A stretch of 64,000 nt of DNA from Sphingomonas sp. A2-49 (GTDB lineage: Bacteria; Pseudomonadota; Alphaproteobacteria; Sphingomonadales; Sphingomonadaceae), in the NCBI RefSeq assembly GCF_025548555.1, contig NZ_JAJLPA010000022.1, forward strand, positions 1-64,000, read 5' to 3'. Under the pieces are notes generated by a model that saw nothing but the letters and a program-made list of their open reading frames with translations, was not told where the DNA came from and made no database searches. The position numbers and the translations under genes are program-made. The first letter of the stretch is position 1, and each line of letters starts with the position of its first letter. Below are positions 18,179-26,768 of this stretch, in pieces.

Positions 18179-18715
18179 ATGCGCACTATCTTCGTCCTCG
18201 CCGGCCTGTCCACGCTGGCCCTTGCCGCCTGCACCCGCGACGAATCGGTCGCGGTCGGATCGCCGACCCCGGGCGGCGCGCGGGCCACCGCATCGCTGAA
18301 GACCGCGACCGGCGCCGACGCCGGTCGCGCGACCGCGACCGAGGTCGCCGGCGGCATCCGCTACACGCTCGACGTCAAGGGCCTGCCCGTCGGCACGCAT
18401 GGCGCGCACGTTCACATGATCGGCCGCTGCGACGCCCCCGACTTCACCACCGCCGGGGGCCATTGGAACCCGACCGCGATGAAGCACGGCAGCATGAATC
18501 CGCAGGGGCCGCACGAGGGCGACCTGCCCAACCTGATCGTCGGATCGGACGGCCGCGGCACGCTGGGCATCACCGTGCCCGGCGCGACGATGGCGGGGCT
18601 GCTCGATGCCGACGGCGCGGCGATCGTCGTCCATGCGGCGGCCGACGACCTGATGACCGATCCGTCGGGCAACAGCGGCGGGCGGATCGCCTGCGGCGTG
18701 TTCGCCGCCGCCTGA
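18179..18715 (+). CDS. sodC: Superoxide dismutase [Cu-Zn], lipoprotein
   Basis: A 178-aa periplasmic or membrane-anchored dismutase. A lipobox LAAC (15-18) marks lipidation at Cys18. Copper and zinc ligands are seen as His77 and His79 (GAHVH), His95 (GGHWNP), His103, His112 and Asp115 (PHEGDLP) and the last His in VVHAAADD. The Cys pair of the disulfide is Cys84 and the Cys in GRIACGVF. It removes superoxide in the envelope. A perfect hairpin follows the stop codon. Confidence 0.92.
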   Translation: MRTIFVLAGLSTLALAACTRDESVAVGSPTPGGARATASLKTATGADAGRATATEVAGGIRYTLDVKGLPVGTHGAHVHMIGRCDAPDFTTAGGHWNPTAMKHGSMNPQGPHEGDLPNLIVGSDGRGTLGITVPGATMAGLLDADGAAIVVHAAADDLMTDPSGNSGGRIACGVFAAA

Positions 18716-18720
18716 CGGCG

Positions 18721-18756
18721 CGTCCCCATCGCCGCGTCGTTGCGGCGATGGGGACG
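18721..18756. terminator. Hairpin between convergent sodC and MFS genes
   Basis: A perfect 15-bp stem (CGTCCCCATCGCCGC at 18721-18735 with its complement at 18742-18756) and a 6-nt loop fill the gap between the two stop codons. It has no T run, but position and stability suggest a bidirectional terminator or mRNA 3' end stabiliser. Confidence 0.65.
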
Positions 18757-18758
18757 GG

Positions 18759-20330
18759 TCAGATCGCTTCGCCCGCCGCCCGCGCCCGCGCCTCGCGCGA
18801 TGCCTCCGCCTTGGGCACCAGCCGATAGGCGGCGATCGCGCAGCCCAGCGTGATCGGCATGACCGCGAGCAGCGATAGCATGCCGACCGACAGGCTGCCC
18901 GACAGCGTCGAGATCCGGCCCGCCAGATAGGGCCCCATCGCAAGGCCCATCAGCGTCGTGCCGATGAAGAAGGTCGCGGTCGCGGTGCCCCGCATGCGCG
19001 GCAGCACGAGGTCCTGCGTCGTCGCCGCCGCCGAACCGAGGGCGCCGCTGGCCGTCAGCCCGGCGAGGAAGATGCAGGGATAGAAGACCCAGACGCTGCT
19101 CGCGGTGAACGCCCCGATCAGGAACGGCACGGGCACGGTGGCGCCGAAGATGACGACGATCAGCCGCCCGGCGGGGTCGGCACGCCGCAACCGGTCCGCG
19201 ACGACGCCGCCGATCGTCAGCCCAAGGAAGCCCGACAACGCGCCGCTGCTGCCGAGGAACAGCCCGGCGCGCGCCGGCGTCTCTGCCAGTTCGCGCATCA
19301 CATAGGGCGCCGCCCAGAAGCTCGACGCATAGCTCAGGAACGCGTTCAGGCCGTATGCCACGACGGTGCACAGGAACGCCGGCGTGCCGACGATCAGCGC
19401 GAAGGTCGCCGGATCGCGGCGCTTGAGCGCGCAGGCCCAGGAAAACACCGCGTAGACGCCGATTCCGATCGCCAGCCATTGCGGCTTGGGTTCGCCCAGT
19501 CCGATCAGCAGCGCGACGGTCGCGACGACGGCGGCGAGCCCGGTCAGGTTGACCAGCAACGCCCGCGTGCCGCCCCGCGCCGCGCCGATGATCGTCAGCG
19601 GCGGGATGATCGTCAGCAATTCCTCGAAAAAGGCGCGGAACGGCGCGGGGTGCCGTTCGGGTTCGGGCAACCCCTCCACCAACCCGCGGATCGGCTCGCG
19701 CACGGTGGCGATCCATGCCGCGACGATCAGTCCGGGCAGACCGACCGCGAGGAACGCCGCCTGCCACCCGACCAGCCCGAGCGGGCCGCCGCCCGGCCAG
19801 GCCCGGTTCCAGCCCTGGACGATCAGGCCGCCGATGAACAAGGAACAGCCCCCGCCGACGTACAGCCCGGCCGAATAGATCGACAGCGCCGTGGCGCGCA
19901 GGCGCTTGGGAAAATAGTCGGAAATCAGCGAGTAGGCAGCCGGACTTGCAGTCGCTTCGCCGACGCCGACGCCGATCCGCGCCGCCGCCAGCTGGCCGCC
20001 GGTACGCGAGAATCCCGACAATGCGGTCATCGTCGACCAGAGGGCCAGACCCACCGTCATCAGCCGCACGCGGTGCCAGCTGTCCGCCAGCCGCCCCAGC
20101 GGGATCCCGAACAGCGCGTAGAATACGCCGAACGCGGTGCCGTACAGGAACCCCAGATCCTCGTCCTTCAGGTGCAGGTCGCGCTTGATGTCTTCGGCCA
20201 GGATCGAGATCACCTGGCGGTCGATGAAGTTGAGGACATAGACGACGAACAGGATGCCGAGCACGTACCAGGCGTAGCGCGATGCCTGCTGGCCATCCGC
20301 CAGGGGCTGTTGCGGGGCTGGGGTCGCCAT
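18759..20330 (-). CDS. MFS transporter (spinster-like)
   Basis: A 523-aa inner-membrane transporter of the major facilitator superfamily with about 12 hydrophobic segments. YVLNFIDRQVISILAEDIKR in TM1 and GIPLGRLADSWHR (the loop 2-3 motif) are typical of the spinster-like group, as is ARIGVGVGEATASPAAYSLI in TM4. Start at 20330 is preceded by GGAGAGGTAG. The substrate cannot be read from the sequence. Confidence 0.85.
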   Translation of the reverse strand: MATPAPQQPLADGQQASRYAWYVLGILFVVYVLNFIDRQVISILAEDIKRDLHLKDEDLGFLYGTAFGVFYALFGIPLGRLADSWHRVRLMTVGLALWSTMTALSGFSRTGGQLAAARIGVGVGEATASPAAYSLISDYFPKRLRATALSIYSAGLYVGGGCSLFIGGLIVQGWNRAWPGGGPLGLVGWQAAFLAVGLPGLIVAAWIATVREPIRGLVEGLPEPERHPAPFRAFFEELLTIIPPLTIIGAARGGTRALLVNLTGLAAVVATVALLIGLGEPKPQWLAIGIGVYAVFSWACALKRRDPATFALIVGTPAFLCTVVAYGLNAFLSYASSFWAAPYVMRELAETPARAGLFLGSSGALSGFLGLTIGGVVADRLRRADPAGRLIVVIFGATVPVPFLIGAFTASSVWVFYPCIFLAGLTASGALGSAAATTQDLVLPRMRGTATATFFIGTTLMGLAMGPYLAGRISTLSGSLSVGMLSLLAVMPITLGCAIAAYRLVPKAEASREARARAAGEAI

Positions 20331-20429
20331 CTACCTCTCCGTTCGGTTTTGCCGGAGGCTAACAGACGAACGCCGGAGCGGTAACCCGGAAAACGATACC
20401 CGATATTCTAAAGACGATGCGGCGGCGGA

Positions 20430-21113
20430 TCAGGCGCGCAACGGGCGGCGCGTCCCCTGCTCCAGCCGCATCAGCAGCGATTCGATCGACGGCGCCGCGG
20501 GCGATTCGGCCGGTGCACGCGGCAGTTCGACCGTCGTGATCCGTTCGCCATCGGCCAGGGCGAGGCGCGGCCGGAGCGGCGCGACCGGCCGCACCGGCTC
20601 GCGCGGCACGTCGGGGACGGCGCCGGGATGGAAGGCGGCGAGCGGCAGGTCGAGGTCGGCGGGGATCGGACGCACCGCCGGCGGCGGCGCTGGCGGGGGC
20701 AGCGGCGCCCCCAGGTCGGCCGCCGACATCGGCTTGCGGGCGGGGGCATCGGGATGCGTGTCGGCACGACGGAGCACGGGCACACCGGCCTCCGCCACCG
20801 GTCGCGGCGCCAGCAGGCCACCCGGCCCGAACAGCAGGAACAGGGCCGACCACGCCACCGCCGCCGCCACCGCGCCGACGCCGACCGCCAGCGCGGCATG
20901 CGCGGTCGCGCCGAGCGGCGGCGCCGCCATCGGCACCAGCGACGGCAGCCCGCTCCGCCATACCCAATCCTCCAGCACGTCGCGCGGCACCAACCGCACC
21001 GGCACCGCCGCGACGATTCCCGCGATCGCGCCACCCGCCGGCGCGATCCAGCGGTCGAGGCCGGCGAGGCGCCATGCGGGACGTTTCAGACTCGGGCTGG
21101 TGAACGCTGCCAT
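20430..21113 (-). CDS. Hypothetical membrane protein with a Pro-rich C-terminus
   Basis: A 227-aa protein with hydrophobic segments near residues 22-40 and 73-100, followed by a proline/alanine-rich region (DLGAPLPPPAPPPAVRPIP) and a C-terminal helix ESLLMRLEQGTRRPL. Its start overlaps the 3' end of the upstream glycosyltransferase gene by 28 bases, so it is probably co-transcribed and may belong to exopolysaccharide export or assembly. I do not recognise a family. Confidence 0.6.
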   Translation of the reverse strand: MAAFTSPSLKRPAWRLAGLDRWIAPAGGAIAGIVAAVPVRLVPRDVLEDWVWRSGLPSLVPMAAPPLGATAHAALAVGVGAVAAAVAWSALFLLFGPGGLLAPRPVAEAGVPVLRRADTHPDAPARKPMSAADLGAPLPPPAPPPAVRPIPADLDLPLAAFHPGAVPDVPREPVRPVAPLRPRLALADGERITTVELPRAPAESPAAPSIESLLMRLEQGTRRPLRA

Positions 21114-22321
21114 GATCCATCCACTGTCGCGGCCGCCATCAGCCGCTGGTAAACGGGTTCGTAACGACAAATGTTTGACGACCAGTTACGCTCGGCGGCG
21201 ACGAACGCCCGCCCCCGCGCGCGCCGCGCCGCCCAGCCGCTGCGGTCCGCGAGCAATCCGGCGAGCGCGGTGGCGATGGCGGCGGGATCGTCCGGGCGGA
21301 ACAGCGTGCCGGTGTCGCCGTCGCGGATCAGTTCGCGATGTCCGCCGACGTCGGACGCCGCCACCAGACGCCCCTGCGCCATCGCCTCCAGCGGCTTGAG
21401 CGGCGTCACCAGATCGGTCAGCCGCATCGCCTTGCGCGGATAGGCCAGCACGTCGATCAGCGCGTAATAGCGCTCGACCTGCGCGTGCGGCACGCGGCCC
21501 GCGAAGCGGATCGCCGCCGCGGCGGGCGATGCCGCCGCCTGCGCGCGCAACGCCGCCTCCATCGGCCCGCCGCCGACCAGCAGCAGCCGCGCGCGCGGCC
21601 GCGCCGCGATCAGCGCGGGCATCGCCGCGATCAGGTCGTCGAGCCCTTCGTAATCGTAGAAGCTGCCGATGAAACCGATCGTCTCGGCATCGACCAGGTC
21701 CAGCGACGCGGCCAGCGCCGGATCCGGCGCGACGGGGTCGCCGAACAGCGTCAGGTCGACGCCGTTGGGCGACACCACGATCCTGTCCGCGGCGATGCCG
21801 CGCGCGATCAGGTCGTCGCGCAGGCCGTCGCAGATGACCGCGACCGCATCCGCGCGCCGCGCCGCCCAGCTCTCCAGCGCGCGCGTCGTGCGATATTTCA
21901 GCGACCCTTCGCGGCCCGTACCGTTGCCGACCGCCGCATCTTCCCAGAAGGCGCGGATCTCGTAGACCAGCGGCAGCCTGCGCGCGCGTGCGACCCGATA
22001 CGCCGCGAGCGCATCGAGCACCGGCGAATGCGCGTGCAGGATGTCGGGACGGAAGGCATCGACGGCGGCATCGATCCGCCGGGCGAAGGCGGCGATCCCG
22101 GCCAGTTCCCCCATCACCCCCGGCCGTAACGGCGTGCGCGTACGATAGAAGGTCAGCCCGTCAACCGATTCGACCGCGTCGCCCGCGCCGCCGTGGCGCG
22201 GCCCGGTGACGGCCGCGACCTGCCAGCCGCGCTGTTCCTGCGCCTTCAGGATCGCGCGCGTGCGAAAGGTGTAGCCGCTCTGCAGCGGCAGTCCGTGGTC
22301 GAGGACGTGGAGGATGCGCAT
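21086..22321 (-). CDS. Glycosyltransferase family 4, exosortase A-associated type
   Basis: A 411-aa GT-B glycosyltransferase. The opening MRILHVLDHGLPLQSGYTFR is characteristic of the exosortase A-associated group (TIGR04063-like). Other features: ILHAHSPVLDALAAYRVA, VSPNGVDLTLF and the C-terminal donor-binding motif KPLEAMAQGRLVAASDVGGH. It should transfer a sugar from a nucleotide donor during extracellular polysaccharide synthesis at the inner membrane. It is divergent from the O-antigen ligase-like gene. No exosortase or prenyltransferase gene is seen in this window. Confidence 0.87.
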   Translation of the reverse strand: MRILHVLDHGLPLQSGYTFRTRAILKAQEQRGWQVAAVTGPRHGGAGDAVESVDGLTFYRTRTPLRPGVMGELAGIAAFARRIDAAVDAFRPDILHAHSPVLDALAAYRVARARRLPLVYEIRAFWEDAAVGNGTGREGSLKYRTTRALESWAARRADAVAVICDGLRDDLIARGIAADRIVVSPNGVDLTLFGDPVAPDPALAASLDLVDAETIGFIGSFYDYEGLDDLIAAMPALIAARPRARLLLVGGGPMEAALRAQAAASPAAAAIRFAGRVPHAQVERYYALIDVLAYPRKAMRLTDLVTPLKPLEAMAQGRLVAASDVGGHRELIRDGDTGTLFRPDDPAAIATALAGLLADRSGWAARRARGRAFVAAERNWSSNICRYEPVYQRLMAAATVDGSWQRSPARV

Positions 22322-22458
22322 CGCCGCCGCATGCCACGCCGGCGCTTAATGCCGCGTCAACCGCCCCCCTCCGCGGACGTCCCGCCGGACTTAACGCGGC
22401 ATCAACCCGGGTCCGCTATCGCTCGCCCGGCCCGTACGCAAAGGAGCGCCGCGACACC

Positions 22459-22611
22459 ATGATCGACACGCTGTCGCTCGCCCTGACGCACGGACTGATG
22501 CTGCTCGCGGCCTGGCTGCTGCTGCGCCGCCCCGATCTCGATTCCGAAGCGCCGCCGCCGCGGCACTGGCGTGCGCGTGGCAAGCCGGCGGAGCCGCCCG
22601 CCGGTGCGTGA
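22459..22611 (+). CDS. Small membrane protein, 50 aa
   Basis: A short frame starting at ATG 22459 encodes MIDTLSLALTHGLMLLAAWL and then Leu-Leu-Arg-Arg and a Pro/Arg-rich tail. It predicts one transmembrane helix followed by a basic cytoplasmic end. AAAGGAG lies 12 bases upstream, a long spacing. Its stop codon overlaps the GTG start of the next gene by 8 bases, which suggests coupled translation. No known family; could be a genuine small partner or only a leader frame. Confidence 0.4.
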   Translation: MIDTLSLALTHGLMLLAAWLLLRRPDLDSEAPPPRHWRARGKPAEPPAGA

Positions 22612-23959
22612 CCTGTTCTTCGTCGCATTCCTCGTCGCGATCTTCGCGATGGGGCTGCGCCGGCCGTTCGTGCTCGTGCTCGCCTATGTCTATATCGACA
22701 TCGTCTCGCCGCAGCGGCTGACCTATATCCTGCTCAACACCGTTCCGATTTCGCTGATCGCGGTGACGCTGGCGGTCGGCGGCTGGATGGCGATGGATGC
22801 GAAGGCGGACAGCCGCTTCACCCCGCGCCAGGGGCTGATGCTGGTGCTGCTGCTCTATTGCTGGGCGACGACGGGCGGCGCCGATTTCCCGATCGACGCG
22901 CACGACAAATGGGACTGGGTATGGAAGTGCCTGGCGTTCGCGGCCTTCCTGCCGCTGACGCTGCGCACGCGGCTGCGGATCGAGGCGCTGCTGCTGTTCA
23001 TGATCCTGTCGGCCGCATCGATCATCATCGTCGGCGGGATCAAGACCGCCGCAGGCGGCGGCGGCTATGGCCAGCTCGACCTGATGGTGAACAACAATTC
23101 GGGCCTGTACGAAGGCAGCACGATCTCCACCGTCGCTATCGCGATCGTGCCGCTGATCGCGTGGTTCATGCGGTTCGGCACGATCTTCCGCCCCGACTGG
23201 CGGGTAAAGGGCTTCTGCCTGTGCCTGATCTTCGCCTGCCTGCTGATCCCGGTCGGCACGTCGACGCGCACCGGTCTGCTGTGCATCGTCCTCGTCGCGC
23301 TGCTGTCGCTGCGCAACGCGCGGCGCAAGCTGCTCTATCTGGCTATGATCGCCGCGGCGGCGGTGATCGCGGTGCCGTTCCTGCCCGCGAGCTTCACCGA
23401 CCGGATGAGCACGATCAAGAGCCACGACGCCGACGAATCCGCCTCCACGCGGCTCGCCGTGTGGCAGTGGACGATCGACTATGCGAAGGCGCATCCGTTC
23501 GGCGGCGGGTTCGAGGCGTATCGCGGCAACCATATCCGCTACGAGATCCGCAAGACCGATGGCGCCGGCCCGTCCCCGGGGGTGACCGAACAGGCGGTGA
23601 CCGACAAGGCCCGCGGCTATCACAGCGCCTATTTCGAGATGCTCGGCGAACAGGGCTATATCGGGCTCGCGCTATGGCTGGCGATCAGCCTCACCGGCGT
23701 CGCGCGGATGGAGGTGCTGCGCCGCCGCTATCGCGATCCGGACGGCGAATTCGCCTGGGCGGGCCCGCTTGCCGCCGCGTTGCAGACCGCGCATCTCGTC
23801 TACCTGCTCGGGGCGGCGTTCATCGCGATCGCGTTCCAGCCCTTCGTCTACATGCTCATCGGTGCGCAGATCGGGCTCGATTCGTATCTGGCGCGCCGAC
23901 GCGCCGACACCGCGCGCGTGCCGATGCGCGCGCCCCGCGCCGCGCCGCAGCCGGCATGA
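22604..23959 (+). CDS. Putative O-glycosylation ligase, exosortase A system-associated
   Basis: A 451-aa polytopic membrane protein of the Wzy/O-antigen ligase type. VRDLFFVAFLVAIFAMGLRR at the N-terminus, YIDIVSPQRLTY and KWDWVWKCLAFAAFLPLTLR are typical of the exosortase A-associated ligases (TIGR03097-like). The large periplasmic loop near residues 285-350 holds the conserved HPFGGGFEAYRGN and YHSAYFEMLGEQGYIG, matching the Wzy_C region. The start is a GTG at 22604. Likely polymerises or transfers polysaccharide on the outer face of the inner membrane. Confidence 0.85.
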   Translation: MRDLFFVAFLVAIFAMGLRRPFVLVLAYVYIDIVSPQRLTYILLNTVPISLIAVTLAVGGWMAMDAKADSRFTPRQGLMLVLLLYCWATTGGADFPIDAHDKWDWVWKCLAFAAFLPLTLRTRLRIEALLLFMILSAASIIIVGGIKTAAGGGGYGQLDLMVNNNSGLYEGSTISTVAIAIVPLIAWFMRFGTIFRPDWRVKGFCLCLIFACLLIPVGTSTRTGLLCIVLVALLSLRNARRKLLYLAMIAAAAVIAVPFLPASFTDRMSTIKSHDADESASTRLAVWQWTIDYAKAHPFGGGFEAYRGNHIRYEIRKTDGAGPSPGVTEQAVTDKARGYHSAYFEMLGEQGYIGLALWLAISLTGVARMEVLRRRYRDPDGEFAWAGPLAAALQTAHLVYLLGAAFIAIAFQPFVYMLIGAQIGLDSYLARRRADTARVPMRAPRAAPQPA

Positions 23960-25011
23960 CCGAATTGCGCGCGCTGACCGGCGCCCGCGGCGTCGCGGCG
24001 TGGCTGGTCGTATTCTACCACATCCGCGGCGGCATTGCGGACCTGCCGCCCGCGATCGAGACGCTGCTGGCCAAGGGTTATCTGGCGGTCGACTTCTTTT
24101 TCCTGTTGTCCGGTTTCGTCATCTGGCTGACGTGGCACGATCGGCTGCGGGCGCCGGGCGCGATCCCGCTGTTTCTCCGCAAGCGGATCGCGCGCGTCTG
24201 GCCGTTGCACGCGACGATGCTCGCCTGCGCGGTCGCGCTCGCGCTGCTGCTCCGCGCGACCGGCCGGCACGACCCGGCGTTTCCCTTCGCGGAGCTGCCG
24301 CTGCATGTGCTGCTGGTGCAGAACTGGGGCGGTACCGACATGCTGCGGTGGAACGATCCGGCGTGGTCGATCAGCTGCGAATTCGCCGCCTATCTCGCCT
24401 TCCCGCTGCTGGTCCTCGCGGTCGACTGGCGGCGGCTGCCGGGCTGGGGACTGGCGGCAACGATCGCCGTCCTGCTGGTGGCGCTCCATCTCGCGATGCG
24501 CGGCGCGGCGTCGCTGGGGAGCGACATCCCCCGCTTAGGACTGGTCCGCTGCCTCGCCGAATTCGCGACCGGGACGCTCGTCGCCGCATTGTATCTGCGC
24601 AGGCCGTCGCCGGCGTGGCCCCTCGCGGTCGCTGCGATCGCCGCAGGCGGCTGGGCGCTGGGCGTGCCCGAGACGCTGGCGGTCCCCGCGATGTTCGCCG
24701 CGGCGCTGCTCGCGCTGGCGCTCACCGCAGGGCGACCGCACCATCCGCTGGAGGGCCGTGCGGTCCATGCGCTGGGCGTGGTCAGCTACGCCACCTATCT
24801 GTCGCATTTCCTGCTGTGGAAGGCGTTCCGACTGCCGCTCGGCGGCTCGTCCCTGTCGATGTCGCTGATCGCGCTGTACCTTGCGCTGGTGCTCGCCGCG
24901 TCCTTCGTACTGTATCGGCTGGTCGAGAGGCCGGCCCAGCGCCTGCTCGCCACGCCGCGGCCCGGGGCGCGGCCCCGGCGCGGTCGCGGTGGACGGGTGA
25001 CGCAGCCCTAG
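23956..25011 (+). CDS. Acyltransferase family 3 (OafA/YrhL-like)
   Basis: A 351-aa membrane acyltransferase with about ten hydrophobic segments. Signature sequences: LRALTGARGVAAWLVVFYHI with the conserved His, AVDFFFLLSGFVIWLTW, and RKRIARVWPLH. It is expected to O-acetylate (or otherwise acylate) sugars of the exopolysaccharide made by neighbouring genes. The ATG overlaps the upstream stop codon (ATGA), so it is in one operon with the ligase gene. Confidence 0.88.
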   Translation: MTELRALTGARGVAAWLVVFYHIRGGIADLPPAIETLLAKGYLAVDFFFLLSGFVIWLTWHDRLRAPGAIPLFLRKRIARVWPLHATMLACAVALALLLRATGRHDPAFPFAELPLHVLLVQNWGGTDMLRWNDPAWSISCEFAAYLAFPLLVLAVDWRRLPGWGLAATIAVLLVALHLAMRGAASLGSDIPRLGLVRCLAEFATGTLVAALYLRRPSPAWPLAVAAIAAGGWALGVPETLAVPAMFAAALLALALTAGRPHHPLEGRAVHALGVVSYATYLSHFLLWKAFRLPLGGSSLSMSLIALYLALVLAASFVLYRLVERPAQRLLATPRPGARPRRGRGGRVTQP

Positions 25012-25033
25012 ACGCCGCGCCACCCGCGCCGGA

Positions 25034-25600
25034 TCAGGCGTCCTCGCTTTCCTCCGCCAGCTCTTCGGCCAGCGCGTCGAGGATCGCCGCGTTGAACGCG
25101 GGAATGTCGTCGGGCTTGCGGCTGGTGATGAGGTTGCCGTCGACCACTACCGCTTCGTCGACCACGTCCGCGCCGGCATTCTCGAGGTCGGTGCGCACCG
25201 ACGGCCAGCTCGTCACGCGCCGTCCGTCGACCACGTCCGCCTCGACCAGCAGCCACGGCGCGTGGCAGATCGCGGCGACGATCTTGTCGTCCTCCATGAA
25301 TTCGGTGACGATCTCGACCGCGCGCTCCTGAAGCCGCAGCTTGTCGGGGTTGCCGACGCCGCCCGGCAGCACCAGCGCATCGTAATCGCCGGTATCGACG
25401 TCGTCGAGCGTCAGGTCGGGCGTGATGCTCTCGCCCTTTTCATCGTCGTTGACGACACCGCGGATCGGGTCCGTGGTGATCGAGGCCAGCGTCAGGGTGA
25501 CGCCCGCATCCAGCAGCGCCTGCCGCGGCTTGAACAATTCGTCCTGTTCGAAGCCGTTCGTCGCGATCATCAGCACGCGCGCTTGCGATAGGTCGGCCAT
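25034..25600 (-). CDS. DJ-1/PfpI family protein (type 1 glutamine amidotransferase fold)
   Basis: A 188-aa protein of the YhbO/PfpI group. The nucleophile elbow is AAICHAPWLL (Cys112-His113) and the conserved Glu18 lies in TNGFEQDEL. YDALVLPGGVGNPD and TSWPSVRTDLENAGA are also typical. E. coli relatives protect against stress and have been assigned protease or deglycase activity, which is debated. The gene faces away from topoisomerase IB and shares with it a region containing two back-to-back EcfG-like promoter sequences. Confidence 0.88.
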   Translation of the reverse strand: MADLSQARVLMIATNGFEQDELFKPRQALLDAGVTLTLASITTDPIRGVVNDDEKGESITPDLTLDDVDTGDYDALVLPGGVGNPDKLRLQERAVEIVTEFMEDDKIVAAICHAPWLLVEADVVDGRRVTSWPSVRTDLENAGADVVDEAVVVDGNLITSRKPDDIPAFNAAILDALAEELAEESEDA

Positions 25601-25635
25601 GTCGGGGTAACTCCTGTGGTGGGGTGCCGTCCCTC

Positions 25636-25697
25636 AACCCCCGCCCGCCCCGCCATGTTCCGGTGGCGCGCCGGAACACACCGCATCCCCTGCGCAT
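25636..25697. promoter_or_regulatory. Divergent EcfG-like promoter pair
   Basis: Two GGAAC boxes face away from each other, as GTTCC at 25657-25661 and GGAAC at 25673-25677. The minus-strand one is followed after 17 nt by GGTT (25639-25636), the plus-strand one after 17 nt by CATT (25695-25698). Each matches three of four bases of the EcfG -10 box. They could drive the DJ-1-type gene and the topoisomerase IB gene under general stress. Confidence 0.45.
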
Positions 25698-25728
25698 TTC
25701 CGAACGACCTGCCGAAAGGACACGCCGC

Positions 25729-26757
25729 GTGGCATCACGGATCACCTATTGCGACGATTCCAGACCGGGCATCACCCGCAGGAAGGTCCGCAACGGCTGG
25801 GCCTATTACAGCCCCGACGGCGAGCGCATCACCGATCGCGACGAAATCGACCGGCTCAACGCCGTCGGCCTGCCCCCCGCCTATCGCGATGCCTGGTATT
25901 GCCCGAAGGCCAACGGCCATATCCAGGCGGTCGGCTGGGACGAAAAGGGCCGCAAGCAATATCGCTACCACACCGGCTTCCGCGAGGCGCAGGAGGCGGC
26001 GAAATACGAGAAATGTGCCGACTTCGGTCATTGCCTGCCACGGCTGCGCAAGCGGGTGGAGGCGGACCTGTCCGCGCGCGGGCTGCACCGCGACCGCGCG
26101 ATCGCCGCGGTCGTCCGGCTGCTCGATATCGGCCATATCCGCGTCGGCAACGAAGCCTATGCGCAGGCGAACGAAAGCTATGGCGCGACGACGCTGCGCA
26201 AGGAACACGGATCGGTCCGCGGCAACACGCTCAAGCTGCGCTACAAGGGCAAGTCCGGGCGCACGCGCGACATGACGGTGACCGACAGGCGGCTCGCCGC
26301 GACGGTCCGCAAGATGCAGGACCTCGACGAACAGCACCTGTTCGCCTGGGTCGACGCGGACGGCGAGGCGCATCCGGTCACCTCGTCCGACGTCAACGAC
26401 TATATCCGTACCGCCACCGGGGGCGATTTCACCGCCAAGCATTTCCGCACCTGGGGTGCCAGCGTCACGGCATTCGAGGCGCTCGCCAACGCCGAGGCGG
26501 ACCTCAGCCTGAAGGCCATGCTCGAACCCGTGGTCGAGCGACTGGGCAATACGCCCGCCATCGCGCGCAAGAGCTACGTTCACCCCGCGCTCATCGCCCT
26601 CGTGAAAAAGGGGCAGCAGAGGTTCCGCACGGCGCTGCGCCTGCCGCGCTCCGCCCGCTATCTGAGCCGGGAGGAACGCGGGCTGATCGCCTTCCTCGAA
26701 ACCGGGCAGGACCCGGTCGCGGCCGCAACGCCGCCCGCCCTGAAGGCGGCCGCCTGA
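25729..26757 (+). CDS. DNA topoisomerase IB (poxvirus-like)
   Basis: A 342-aa type IB topoisomerase that nicks, lets duplex DNA swivel and reseals. An N-terminal domain with GWAYYSPDGERI and GLPPAYRDAWYCP precedes the catalytic domain. The active-site residues are visible: Arg138 (GHIRVGNE), Lys in LRYKGKSG, Arg240 (TAKHFRTW) and the nucleophile Tyr283 in RKSYVHPAL. A GTG at 25729 with AGGA 8 bases upstream is the best start. It probably shares general-stress control with the divergent gene. Confidence 0.9.
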   Translation: MASRITYCDDSRPGITRRKVRNGWAYYSPDGERITDRDEIDRLNAVGLPPAYRDAWYCPKANGHIQAVGWDEKGRKQYRYHTGFREAQEAAKYEKCADFGHCLPRLRKRVEADLSARGLHRDRAIAAVVRLLDIGHIRVGNEAYAQANESYGATTLRKEHGSVRGNTLKLRYKGKSGRTRDMTVTDRRLAATVRKMQDLDEQHLFAWVDADGEAHPVTSSDVNDYIRTATGGDFTAKHFRTWGASVTAFEALANAEADLSLKAMLEPVVERLGNTPAIARKSYVHPALIALVKKGQQRFRTALRLPRSARYLSREERGLIAFLETGQDPVAAATPPALKAAA

Positions 26758-26768
26758 AAAGAGTATCG

